NCBI RefSeq assembly: GCF_014636775.1
Contig: NZ_BMEQ01000003.1
Coordinates: 262,077 to 303,352 of the forward strand
Source: Kocuria dechangensis
GTDB taxonomy: Bacteria > Actinomycetota > Actinomycetes > Actinomycetales > Micrococcaceae
DNA length: 41,276 nucleotides
Direction: 5' to 3'
Part shown: one piece after another, positions 25,532 through 32,469 of the stretch
Numbering within the stretch: position 1 is the stretch's first letter
Layout of the letters: every line of letters begins with the position of its first letter
Notes under the pieces: generated by a model
Database searches by the model: none
What the model saw: only the letters and a program-made list of their open reading frames with translations
What the model was told of the DNA's origin: nothing
Made by a program: the position numbers and the translations under genes

Positions 25532-25636
25532 CCCTACGGTGGCGAAGGTCAGCGGCCGTTCCGTCAGTAGGACGGCCGAGTCAGCGTGCGGACGGTGCCA
25601 TGCATCCCGGCTCCGCTCCCCGTAGGAAAGGTCGCC

Positions 25637-27004
25637 ATGAAGGTTCTCGACACCGCTCCACAACGAGTGAGCACGGTGGTCACCCAGCGTGTGAGCACCG
25701 CCGTCCAGCGGTACCTGCCCGAACCGTTCGTCATCGCCATCGGCCTGACCGTCGCCGTCTTCGCCATGGCCATGCTGATCGAGGGCACCGGCCCGATCGA
25801 GACCGTCCGTCTGTGGGGCGACGGCCTCTGGGCGCTGCTGTCCTTCTCCATGCAGGTGACGGTGCTCCTGCTCACCGGTTACATGCTGGCGAACACCCCG
25901 ATCGTGCAGCGACTGCTGGACGGCATGGCCGGCAGGGTCACCGACCCGCGCGTGGCGGTGGCGCTGGCGTCCCTCATCGGTCTCCTCGGGGCGTGGTTCA
26001 ACGCCGGGCTGGGCATGGTGCTCGGCACGATCATCGCCCAGCGCCTGGCCTGCCACGTGAGGGGAATGCACTATCCGCTGGCCGTCGCCGGCGGCTACGC
26101 GGGCTTCTGCATCTATGGCATCGGCGTCTCGGGCACCGTCCCGCTGTCCATCGCCACACCGGGGCATCCCCTGGAACCGCTCATGGGCGTCGCCCCGCTC
26201 TCGGCGACCGTCTTCCACCCGGTCATGCTGGGCACGTCGCTCCTGGTGGCCGTCGCGCTGCCTCTCTTCGTGGCGCTGCTCCATCCCCGTACGCTCGACG
26301 GCGTGATCGAGGCCGATCCGGCGACCCTGCCCGCCCCGGCGGGGGCCGTCACGGACGCCGGTCCGCGCCCCGAGTCGCTCTCGGACAGGCTGAGCCACAG
26401 CCGGGTGCCGGGCTGGGTCATGGGCATGATCGGCCTGACCTACTCGGTCGTGTACGTGATGGACGGCGGTGCCATCAACTTCGACAGCATCAATGCCCTC
26501 TTCCTCTTCCTCTGCATGCTTCTGTACGGTCGCCCGTTCGCCTTCCTGAAGTCCCTGCGGGAGAGCACCCCCATGATCAGTGCCGTCCTGGTGCAGTACC
26601 CCATGTATGCCGGCATCATGGGCGTCCTGGCCGGGTCCGGCCTCATGGCGACTCTCGCCGGTGTCTTCGTGGCCACCTCGAGCGCTGAGACCCTGCCCTT
26701 CTTCAGCTTCGTCTCCGGCGGCTTCATCAACATCCTCGCCCCCTCGACCGGTGCCCAGTGGGCCATCCAGGGCCCGGTCATGGTGGAGGCGGCCCAGCGG
26801 ATGGGCGCGGACATCGCGGCCACGAGCATGGGTGTTGCGATGGGCGACCAGTGGACCAACGCGATCCAGCCGCTCTGGATCCTCCCTGCCCTCGCGATCT
26901 CCGGGATCAAACTGCGGGACGCCATGATCTACCTGCTGTACATCACGGTGTTCCTGGGGGTCATCTACGGCGCCGCCATGCTGCTGTGGGGGTTCACGGC
27001 CTGA
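25637..27004 (+). CDS. atoE: Short-chain fatty acid transporter (AtoE family)
   Basis: This 455-residue membrane protein has about eleven or twelve hydrophobic segments and fits the AtoE/SCFA_trans family, which imports acetoacetate, butyrate and similar acids. Family-like stretches are RYLPEPFVIAIGLT near residue 30, LTGYMLANTP, LGAWFNAGLGMVLG, the FINILAPSTGAQWAIQGP segment (about 365) and MGDQWTNAIQPLWILP (about 405). ATG 25637 has AGGAAAGG upstream. It stands alone, with no acyl-CoA transferase or thiolase gene nearby. Its promoter region carries a perfect CRP-type site and a second palindrome, so it is probably carbon-regulated. Confidence 0.88.
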   Translation: MKVLDTAPQRVSTVVTQRVSTAVQRYLPEPFVIAIGLTVAVFAMAMLIEGTGPIETVRLWGDGLWALLSFSMQVTVLLLTGYMLANTPIVQRLLDGMAGRVTDPRVAVALASLIGLLGAWFNAGLGMVLGTIIAQRLACHVRGMHYPLAVAGGYAGFCIYGIGVSGTVPLSIATPGHPLEPLMGVAPLSATVFHPVMLGTSLLVAVALPLFVALLHPRTLDGVIEADPATLPAPAGAVTDAGPRPESLSDRLSHSRVPGWVMGMIGLTYSVVYVMDGGAINFDSINALFLFLCMLLYGRPFAFLKSLRESTPMISAVLVQYPMYAGIMGVLAGSGLMATLAGVFVATSSAETLPFFSFVSGGFINILAPSTGAQWAIQGPVMVEAAQRMGADIAATSMGVAMGDQWTNAIQPLWILPALAISGIKLRDAMIYLLYITVFLGVIYGAAMLLWGFTA

Positions 27005-27069
27005 TCGGCCGGCAGGAGATGGTGGCGGCCGGCGGGCGGCAGCTTCCGGGACTTCCCCGAGCTCCATCG

Positions 27070-27097
27070 ACAGGCCCCGTAAGAAAACGCGGCCTGT
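27070..27097 (+). terminator. Hairpin after atoE
   Basis: ACAGGCC (27070-27076) and GGCCTGT (27091-27097) pair over 7 bp around a 14-nt A-rich loop, 66 bp after the atoE stop, followed by TCCC. It is weak but the only candidate before the next gene. Confidence 0.35.
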
Positions 27098-27119
27098 TCC
27101 CACGCCTGAGCCGTGCGGA

Positions 27120-27128
27120 TAGGGTGAG
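27120..27128 (+). promoter_or_regulatory. Possible -10 element for the repeat-peptide operon
   Basis: TAGGGT (27120-27125) fits the TAnnnT form, and TAGGGTGAG is repeated exactly before the ferritin gene (29673-29681). The -35 would be TTCCCA (27097-27102), a weak match at 17-nt spacing. The leader would be about 93 nt. No IdeR-type box is visible here. Confidence 0.35.
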
Positions 27129-27224
27129 CGCGGGCGGTGTCGATGATGGACTGCCCCGCCCGGTTCGGCGGTCAGGTGCCGGTATCGGAGCCTGATCCTG
27201 GTCATCCAATTCTCGGGAGGAACC

Positions 27225-27506
27225 ATGACTGATCCGCAGCAGGATCCGAGCCAGCAGGAGGGCCCGGCGGACGGTGGCGCGGCCGGGGTCCCGGGCGTCC
27301 ACGACGGCGGCGCCGACGGCGGTGCTGACGGGGGAGCCGAAGGTCCCGCGGACGGCGGTGCGGCCGGGGTCTCGGGTGTCCACGACGGCGGTGCTGACGG
27401 GGGAGCCGAGGGTCCCGCGGACGGCGGTGCGGCCGGCACCCCGGGCGTCCACGACGGCGGCGCCGACGGCGGTGCTGACGGGGGAGCCGAAGAACGAGGC
27501 AGCTGA
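27225..27506 (+). CDS. Small Gly/Ala/Asp-rich tandem-repeat protein, candidate multi-core peptide precursor
   Basis: This 93-residue protein was not matched to a named family. A 12-residue Gln-rich leader (MTDPQQDPSQQE) is followed by three near-identical units of 27, 23 and 27 residues and a tail ERGS. Each unit starts GPADGGAAG, has two variable residues (VP, VS, TP), then GVHDGG and one or two more ADGG tetrads, and ends AE. There is exactly one His per unit, no Cys, Lys or aromatic residue, and Arg only in the tail. Unit borders always read E before GP, including the leader border. A near-perfect ribosome binding site (GGGAGGAACC) precedes ATG 27225. The next gene, a JmjC-type oxygenase, starts 3 nt after the stop. 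I infer that it is the oxygenase substrate. It could instead be an acidic disordered metal-buffering protein. Confidence 0.75.
   Translation: MTDPQQDPSQQEGPADGGAAGVPGVHDGGADGGADGGAEGPADGGAAGVSGVHDGGADGGAEGPADGGAAGTPGVHDGGADGGADGGAEERGS
27261..27491 (+). repeat. Three in-frame DNA tandem repeats (81, 69, 81 bp)
   Basis: Units at 27261-27341, 27342-27410 and 27411-27491 encode the three peptide units. They are nearly identical at DNA level, including synonymous positions, with one 12-bp DGGA-coding block absent from the middle unit. This suggests recent duplication or ongoing homogenisation by slippage or recombination. Confidence 0.95.
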
Positions 27507-27508
27507 GT

Positions 27509-28714
27509 GTGAGCACCACCCGCACCGACTCCCAGGACCCCGGCGCCCCGGAAGGCGCCGGGGTCCTGGAGACACGCCTGATCGACATCGGTCGCGAGGA
27601 GTTCGCCCGTGACGTCTGGGGGCGCACGGCGCTGCTCACGCGCGGTACCGGTGACTTCTCCGATCTGTTCTCCGCCGAGGCCGTCGACGAACTGATCTCA
27701 CGCCGTGGGCTGCGCACACCCTTCCTCCGCGTCGCCAAGGACGGCTCCACGTTTCCCGACTCGTCGTTCACCTCCCCGGCCGGGGTCGGCGCCACCATCT
27801 CCGACCAGCTCGACGACACCGCGCTGTGGCGCCGGTTCGCCGACGGCGCCACCCTCGTCCTGCAGGCTCTGCACCGCACGTGGGCGCCGGTCTCGGACTT
27901 CAGCACCAGGCTGAGCACCGAGCTCGGGCATCCGGTGCAGGCCAATGCCTACATCACCCCGCCCCAGAACCGCGGGTTCGACGACCACTACGACGTCCAC
28001 GACGTCTTCGTGCTGCAGATAGCAGGGACCAAGCGCTGGATCATCCACGAGCCCGTCCATCCGGACCCGCTGCGTGATCAGCCCTGGACCGATCGCAGCT
28101 CCGCCGTCGCCGAGGCCGCGAAGGGCAAGGCCTGTCTCGACACCGTGCTCGAACCCGGCGATGCCCTATACCTGCCGCGTGGCTGGTTGCACGCCGCCCA
28201 GGCGCAGGGCGAGGTCTCCATCCACCTCACGCTCGGGGTCCACAGCTGGACCCGCTACGCCCTGGCCGAGCAGCTCGCCCAGGCCGCGCTCGCACTGCTG
28301 GGCGACGATCCCGAGATGCGCAGGACGCTGCCCCTGGGCGTCGACGGGCCGAGCGGGGAGATCGACACCGTCCGTGAGCGCCTGGCCGCCGCCGTCGCCG
28401 AGGCTGATTCCACCTCCCTGTTCCACCGCACCCGGCGAGCACAGGGGCGCCCGGCGCCGCTGGGACCGCTGGCCCAGATCGCGGCCGTCGAGGGCCTGGG
28501 CCCCGGGTCCGGGGTGCGGCTCCGCGGGGCACTGGAAGCACGGCTGGAGGACTCGCGCCTGACCACGCGCGTGGGCTGGCTCGACTTCCCGGAGACCGAT
28601 CTGCCCTCCGTCACGCGCCTGCTCGACGGTGCGGTTTACACCGCGGACGACCTCGGCGTCGAACTCGTCGGACGACTGCTGCGCGCAGGGGTCCTCGTTC
28701 CCGTGGAACAGTGA
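27509..28714 (+). CDS. JmjC / Cupin_4-type Fe(II) 2-oxoglutarate-dependent oxygenase
   Basis: This 401-residue protein has the double-stranded beta-helix fold of the ribosomal-oxygenase-like Cupin_4 family. The iron triad is visible as His160-Tyr-Asp162 (DDHYDVHDVF) and His228 (LPRGWLHAA). Lys175 in GTKRWIIH is positioned to bind 2-oxoglutarate. A helical segment and winged-helix-like C-terminal region (about 245-401) follow, as in YcfD/RoxA and human MINA53/NO66, which hydroxylate Arg or His in ribosomal proteins. GTG 27509 uses GAGG (27496-27499) lying inside the peptide gene, so the two are translationally coupled. The family suggests protein hydroxylation; the neighbour suggests the repeat peptide as substrate. 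A ribosomal protein substrate remains the alternative. Confidence 0.85.
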   Translation: MSTTRTDSQDPGAPEGAGVLETRLIDIGREEFARDVWGRTALLTRGTGDFSDLFSAEAVDELISRRGLRTPFLRVAKDGSTFPDSSFTSPAGVGATISDQLDDTALWRRFADGATLVLQALHRTWAPVSDFSTRLSTELGHPVQANAYITPPQNRGFDDHYDVHDVFVLQIAGTKRWIIHEPVHPDPLRDQPWTDRSSAVAEAAKGKACLDTVLEPGDALYLPRGWLHAAQAQGEVSIHLTLGVHSWTRYALAEQLAQAALALLGDDPEMRRTLPLGVDGPSGEIDTVRERLAAAVAEADSTSLFHRTRRAQGRPAPLGPLAQIAAVEGLGPGSGVRLRGALEARLEDSRLTTRVGWLDFPETDLPSVTRLLDGAVYTADDLGVELVGRLLRAGVLVPVEQ

Positions 28715-28724
28715 CGTCTCCGCA

Positions 28725-29621
28725 GTGACTGCCAGGGAGCGCTTCTTCTGCGCCGAGGACGCCCGGATGCGCGGCGACCCCATGGCAGGTACAGCGCCGC
28801 GCGGCTTCGCGTGGGTGCTCATCGAGTACCGGGGCGGGTGGCCGGTCAACGGGTTCGACGGCCTCGATCTCGAGGCCGAGACCAAAGCACTCGTGTTCTC
28901 CGCCGCGCAGGCGGTGCGGGCGCGAGTGCTCCTGGTCAGGCGGCACGGCCGCCGCAGTCGTGAGGGCCCCGGTCGTTGGGCCGTCCTGCGCCACGAGGAC
29001 TCAGGCGCCTGCCGTCAGCACTGGGGGACGTGGAGCCGCGACGAGGATCTGGCGGGGATTGCCGCAGCCCTCAGCGTCCCCGGGGAGCTCGGCCATCCGC
29101 CCGTCATCCTGGTCTGCACCCACGGTCAGCACGACCCCTGCTGCGCCGTGCGCGGACGGCCCGTGGGACGTGCACTGAGCGAGCGCTGGCCGGAGCTGGT
29201 CTGGGAGTGCGCGCACGTGGGCGGTGACAGGTTCGCCGCCAACGTCGTCGTCGCCCCCGACGGCGTCTACTACGGAAGACTCGACGCCGAGTCCTCCGTC
29301 GCCACGATCGAGGAGCACCTCGCCGGCCGCGTCCACGCAGAGCATCTGCGCGGATACACGGATCTCACCCCGCCGCAGCAGGCCGCTGTCTCGGCCGCGC
29401 TCAGGCGTTTCGGCCCGGCCGGCCGGACCGACTACACGGTCGCCGAGACCTCCCGCCACGGCGACCACTGGCGGATCCGCCTCACCGGCCGCCCGCCCCA
29501 CCCGCGCCGCGTCGACGTCGAGCTGCAGGCCCACCGCACCCCGCCGAGCCGGCTGACCTGCCACGGACCGGCGATGAGCTCGACCACCGTCTACGAGCTC
29601 ACCTCGATCCGCATGGTCTGA
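28725..29621 (+). CDS. Sucrase/ferredoxin-like family protein (thioredoxin-fold [2Fe-2S] type)
   Basis: This protein has about 298 residues. The core shows CTHGQHDPCCAVRGRPVG (about residue 130) and WECAHVGGDRFAANVVV (about 160), the cysteine and GGDRFA pattern of the Suc_Fer-like family, whose members look like thioredoxin-fold ferredoxins. A C-terminal region of about 90 residues with WRIRLTGR and basic patches follows. It could supply electrons to the adjacent oxygenase or hold iron in the ferrous state; this is inference from position. GTG 28725 begins 10 nt after the oxygenase stop; no clear ribosome binding site is visible, consistent with coupling. The frame is open to 28629 but that part overlaps the oxygenase gene. 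Confidence 0.8.
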   Translation: MTARERFFCAEDARMRGDPMAGTAPRGFAWVLIEYRGGWPVNGFDGLDLEAETKALVFSAAQAVRARVLLVRRHGRRSREGPGRWAVLRHEDSGACRQHWGTWSRDEDLAGIAAALSVPGELGHPPVILVCTHGQHDPCCAVRGRPVGRALSERWPELVWECAHVGGDRFAANVVVAPDGVYYGRLDAESSVATIEEHLAGRVHAEHLRGYTDLTPPQQAAVSAALRRFGPAGRTDYTVAETSRHGDHWRIRLTGRPPHPRRVDVELQAHRTPPSRLTCHGPAMSSTTVYELTSIRMV

Positions 29622-29649
29622 GGGACACGGGGTCGCCGCGGCGGAGGGG

Positions 29650-29681
29650 TTCCGGTGCGCAGGGCGACTCACTAGGGTGAG
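29650..29681 (+). promoter_or_regulatory. Probable ferritin promoter
   Basis: TTCCGG (29650-29655) and TAGGGT (29673-29678) stand 17 nt apart. The -10 lies in the small inverted repeat CTCAC-TAGG-GTGAG (29668-29681). The same TAGGGTGAG is found before the repeat-peptide gene. The leader would be about 185 nt. Confidence 0.4.
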
Positions 29682-29867
29682 GACACGTCCGGGTGGAGGC
29701 GGTGCTCGCACCCGTTGTGAGGACCGAGGGCACCAGGCCGTTGCGATCGACGACGGCGCCGGGCCGCGCACCGCTGTCGCAGGACCTCGCCGGGGCCGGT
29801 GCCGCTCGGGGCCCCGCCCCGCGCTCCGCCCCGCCGGTCCGGAACACCCCGACGTCAGGAGAACCCG

Positions 29868-30434
29868 ATGGCCCCCGCAACCTTCAACGAAGCCTTCCAC
29901 GAGACCTTCGACCAGATGCTCACCCGCCAGGTGGGCAACGAGTTCGCCGCCTCCCACCAGTACATCGCGGTGGCGGTGTGGTTCGACAGCCAGGACCTTC
30001 CGCAGCTGGCCAAGCACTTCTACCGGCAGGCGCTGGAGGAGCGCAACCACGCCATGATGATCGTCCGGTACATCCTGGACCGGGACCTCCCCCTCACGAT
30101 CCCCGCCGTCGGGGAGGTGCGCAACGACTTCGCCGACGTGCACGAGCCCCTGGCCCTGGCGCTGTCCCAGGAGCAGGAGGTCACCGAGCAGATCAAGGCG
30201 CTGTTCGCGGCCGCGCGGGCGGAGAACGACGCCCTGGGCGAGCAGTTCATGCTCTGGTTCCTCAAGGAGCAGGTGGAGGAGGTCGCCTCGATGACCACGC
30301 TGGTGAACATCGCGCGCCGGGCGGACAACCTCTTCGACCTCGAGAACTTCGTGGCCCGTGAGCACGTCGGCGACGGCGGGCACGGCAGGGGCCATGGCTC
30401 CGGCGCCCCGGAGGCCGCAGGCGGGGCCGTCTGA
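29868..30434 (+). CDS. Ferritin (BfrB-like, non-haem)
   Basis: This 188-residue four-helix protein stores iron as a 24-subunit shell. Ferroxidase residues are visible: Glu25 in GNEFAASHQY, Glu58 and His61 in LEERNHAMM, and the later Glu/Gln positions in SQEQEVTEQI and LKEQVEEVASM. Length and sequence resemble mycobacterial BfrB; a Gly/His-rich C-terminal tail of about 20 residues (GDGGHGRGHGSG) follows the last helix. AGGAG precedes ATG 29868. It follows the oxygenase set in the same direction after 246 bp with its own promoter, and a strong hairpin closes it. It belongs to the iron theme of the region. Confidence 0.93.
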   Translation: MAPATFNEAFHETFDQMLTRQVGNEFAASHQYIAVAVWFDSQDLPQLAKHFYRQALEERNHAMMIVRYILDRDLPLTIPAVGEVRNDFADVHEPLALALSQEQEVTEQIKALFAAARAENDALGEQFMLWFLKEQVEEVASMTTLVNIARRADNLFDLENFVAREHVGDGGHGRGHGSGAPEAAGGAV

Positions 30435-30447
30435 CCCGTCCCCGGCG

Positions 30448-30476
30448 CCGCCCGGGGCGCTCCGCGCCCCGGGCGG
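30448..30476. terminator. Bidirectional terminator between ferritin and lipoprotein genes
   Basis: Perfect 13-bp arms CCGCCCGGGGCGC (30448-30460) and GCGCCCCGGGCGG (30464-30476) with a 3-nt loop lie between the convergent ferritin and lipoprotein genes. Confidence 0.85.
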
Positions 30477-30480
30477 GGTC

Positions 30481-31107
30481 TCAGGCGGCGGGCTCCAGGC
30501 GGACGTCCTCGAAGGTGACGGTCACCGGCTCCAACAGGGTCAGCTCCTCGGCGCTCTCCCCGTGGCGGGGGAACTCGGGGGCCTGCAGGGTGGCCCGCAG
30601 GGTGTAGTCGCCTTCGGCGGGGATGCTGAAGTTGTGGGCGTAGTGGAAGAACTCCGCCTGGAAGAACATCAGCTCCTTCTCGTCCACGACCTCTCCGGTG
30701 TCGTCGAGGACCTCCAGGCGGATCGGCACGTCGGGCACGATGCGGCCGGTGGCCGCTTCGATCGGGATGATCTCCAGGTGGTGCGTCTCCCCCTCGGCCG
30801 GTTCGCGCCGGGTCGGGTCCCCGCCGGTGGTCTCGAACCAGGGCTCGGCCGGCTCGACGATGTAGGCGACCTCCCAGTCCCCCGAGGAGGTGCGCCCGCC
30901 CTCGGCCTCGACCTCCTCGGTCAGGGTGGCGTACTGGGCGGCCACCCCCTCGGGAACCTCACCGGCCGAGGTGGCGTCGGTGGCTTCAGGGGTGGCGGCT
31001 GTGGTCTCGGACGTGGTCTCGGACGTGGGGGCCTGGTCGGCGCCGCAGCCGGCCAGGAGCAGTGAGGTGAGGATCGCGGTGAGGGCGACCGGTCGGTACT
31101 GGGACAT
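30481..31107 (-). CDS. Iron-transport-associated lipoprotein (Tp34/P19-like)
   Basis: This protein of about 208 residues has a lipoprotein signal (hydrophobic stretch, then LLAGC with Cys21), a Thr/Glu-rich linker (about 22-55) and a beta-rich domain. The HHLEIIPIEAATGRIVPDVPIRLEV block and FHYAHNFSIPAEGDYTLRATL with several His residues resemble the Fe2+ transport protein family (P19, Tp34, FtrA partner), which binds copper or iron outside the membrane. No FTR1 permease is seen nearby, so its partner is unclear. ATG 31107 is used here; ATG 31113 is only 4 nt from the AAGGA. It is the last of four minus-strand genes beginning with the siderophore-binding protein. Confidence 0.7.
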   Translation of the reverse strand: MSQYRPVALTAILTSLLLAGCGADQAPTSETTSETTAATPEATDATSAGEVPEGVAAQYATLTEEVEAEGGRTSSGDWEVAYIVEPAEPWFETTGGDPTRREPAEGETHHLEIIPIEAATGRIVPDVPIRLEVLDDTGEVVDEKELMFFQAEFFHYAHNFSIPAEGDYTLRATLQAPEFPRHGESAEELTLLEPVTVTFEDVRLEPAA

Positions 31108-31217
31108 GATCATCGTTTCCTTTGCGGGCGGAGGTGCAGAACAGGACGTGCTGTAGAGCCGATGGAGAAGTGCTGCCGGCTCGAGGCCCCGTCGCATGCC
31201 GGGTCTTCGAGCGTCGG

Positions 31218-31412
31218 TCACCACTCGTATCCAGGGGCGGTGGGTGTGCTCTGGTGGAAGTCCCGGTAGGCATCGGCTTCGGCCCGGGGTGCCGGGCACA
31301 GGGCGGTGGCCCAGCCGAAGGGCACCGGGCAGGCGGCCGGCCACAGGCTGGGGTGGCCGTGGGTGTCGATCACCACACGCACCTCGGCGTACGGGTCGTC
31401 GAAAGGATCCAT
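31218..31412 (-). CDS. MbtH-like protein, divergent and without an NRPS partner
   Basis: This 64-residue protein begins MDPFDD and contains HPSLWPA (Ser22, Leu23, Trp24, Pro25) and PFGWATA (Trp34), the first two of the three signature tryptophan regions of MbtH proteins, which activate adenylation domains of non-ribosomal peptide synthetases. The third signature, usually NWTDMRP, is replaced by HQSTPTAP, so the protein is divergent. No NRPS gene occurs in the window. It lies 50 bp after the isochorismate-synthase-like gene. It may serve an NRPS encoded elsewhere or be a leftover from a siderophore cluster. Confidence 0.8.
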   Translation of the reverse strand: MDPFDDPYAEVRVVIDTHGHPSLWPAACPVPFGWATALCPAPRAEADAYRDFHQSTPTAPGYEW

Positions 31413-31462
31413 GGTGCTCCTCGATAGGACAGCGGGCTGGTCTTCGGGACAGGGCAGCTCGG

Positions 31463-32440
31463 TCAGGCGGCCTCGGGCAGCCACGGGGTGCCGGCGGACA
31501 CGGGGCACGGTGTCTGGGTTTCTGCACCGGCCAGGGCGGCACGCAGTGTGGCGAATCCGGCTGTCGTCCGGGCGTGGGCGCCCTCGACGGTGGAGCCGAG
31601 GGTCAGGTGGGCGGCGGCGTAGAGCCGCGCCCGTGCCTGGGTGATCAGCGCGCAGCGTACGACGGGGACCCACTGGCCGTGCCCGGCCGCGGCCGTCCAG
31701 CCGACCAGCCCGGCGTAGGGTCCGCGCCGGCACGGCTCGAGTTCCCGGATCAGGGACAGGGCCGCGTCCGTGGGAGTCCCGCCGGCCGCGGGACCCCGGT
31801 GGAGGGCCAGGGCGGTGTGCAGGGCGCTGGTGTCCCGGCGCAGACGGCCGGTGAGGCGGGTGGCCAGGTGCCAGGTGGCGTCGGTGGCGACCACGGACGG
31901 CCGGGCGGGCACGGCCAGGCACCCGGTGCGGCCCTGCAGGGCCCGCTGGGCGTGGTCGAGGGCGTGGCGGTGGAAGCCACGGGCGGCCGGGTCGTGCAAC
32001 AGGGCCTGCTGGGCGGCGGCGTCCCCGGCGACGCTCGGCCTGCGCGGGACGGCCACGGCCTCCCGGTGCCCGGGATCCTGGGGGAGCGGGCCGGCCACGA
32101 GTTCGGGGGCCGAGGCCACCGGGCCCGCCGGGCGGGGCCGCGGAACCCGTACCGGCCGCTCGGTGATGAACAGGTCGGCCGGCTCGTCGGGGTCGAAGGG
32201 GATCATCCCGCACACCATCGGCCGATCGCGCCGCCCGCGGCGCGTTCGCTGCCCGGCTGCCTCGCGGGTGATCTTCCCGAGCCGGGCCAGGATTTCGTCG
32301 GCGGTGCCGTCCGTGACAGGAACAGCGGGCAGCGACATGTCTCGATGGGCCAGCAGGACCGCACCCCGGGCCGCGAAGGCGAAACCGTACTCGCTCGGGT
32401 GCGCGGCAGCCACCGAGTGGTGGCCGATGGGATCGGTCAT
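31463..32440 (-). CDS. Isochorismate synthase-like protein (EntC/DhbC family), catalytic residues lost
   Basis: This 325-residue protein aligns by eye with EntC: CGMIPFDPDEPADLFI near residue 75, ATDATWHLATRLTGRL, HRGPAAGGTPTDAA and YAGLVGWTAAAGHGQWVPVVRCALI. A block of about 60 residues in the middle, which in EntC carries GASPELL (general acid Glu197) and the IPLAGSARR part, is missing. The Lys147 position reads Glu or Ala (REAVAVPR), the Mg-binding RHEHE segment reads RGFHRH, and the C-terminal Glu motif reads GAHARTT. The frame is intact with normal codon use, so it is a diverged or repurposed pseudoenzyme rather than an evident pseudogene. GGAAGGA precedes ATG 32440. No other catecholate biosynthesis gene is present. 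Confidence 0.75.
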   Translation of the reverse strand: MTDPIGHHSVAAAHPSEYGFAFAARGAVLLAHRDMSLPAVPVTDGTADEILARLGKITREAAGQRTRRGRRDRPMVCGMIPFDPDEPADLFITERPVRVPRPRPAGPVASAPELVAGPLPQDPGHREAVAVPRRPSVAGDAAAQQALLHDPAARGFHRHALDHAQRALQGRTGCLAVPARPSVVATDATWHLATRLTGRLRRDTSALHTALALHRGPAAGGTPTDAALSLIRELEPCRRGPYAGLVGWTAAAGHGQWVPVVRCALITQARARLYAAAHLTLGSTVEGAHARTTAGFATLRAALAGAETQTPCPVSAGTPWLPEAA

Positions 32441-32469
32441 CGTCGAGGATCCTTCCTGTCCGGTGCGGC

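Noticed and set aside
27261-27491. Short regular repeats that might suggest a CRISPR array or VNTR
   Set aside because: The repeats are contiguous, in frame, preceded by a strong ribosome binding site and encode a coherent peptide; there are no unique spacers or cas genes.
27509-28714. Oxygenase first considered as a simple ribosomal arginine hydroxylase (YcfD-like) with no link to its neighbour
   Set aside because: Not excluded, but the 2-nt gap and shared ribosome binding site with the repeat-peptide gene make a local substrate more likely, so I kept it as the alternative.
28629-28724. Longer N-terminus for the Suc_Fer-like protein
   Set aside because: It overlaps the 3' end of the oxygenase gene by 86 bp and has no family similarity.
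31413-32213. Longer frame upstream of the MbtH-like gene
   Set aside because: It is the Arg/Pro-rich shadow of the isochorismate-synthase-like gene; MbtH proteins are about 65-70 residues and start at the MDPF motif.
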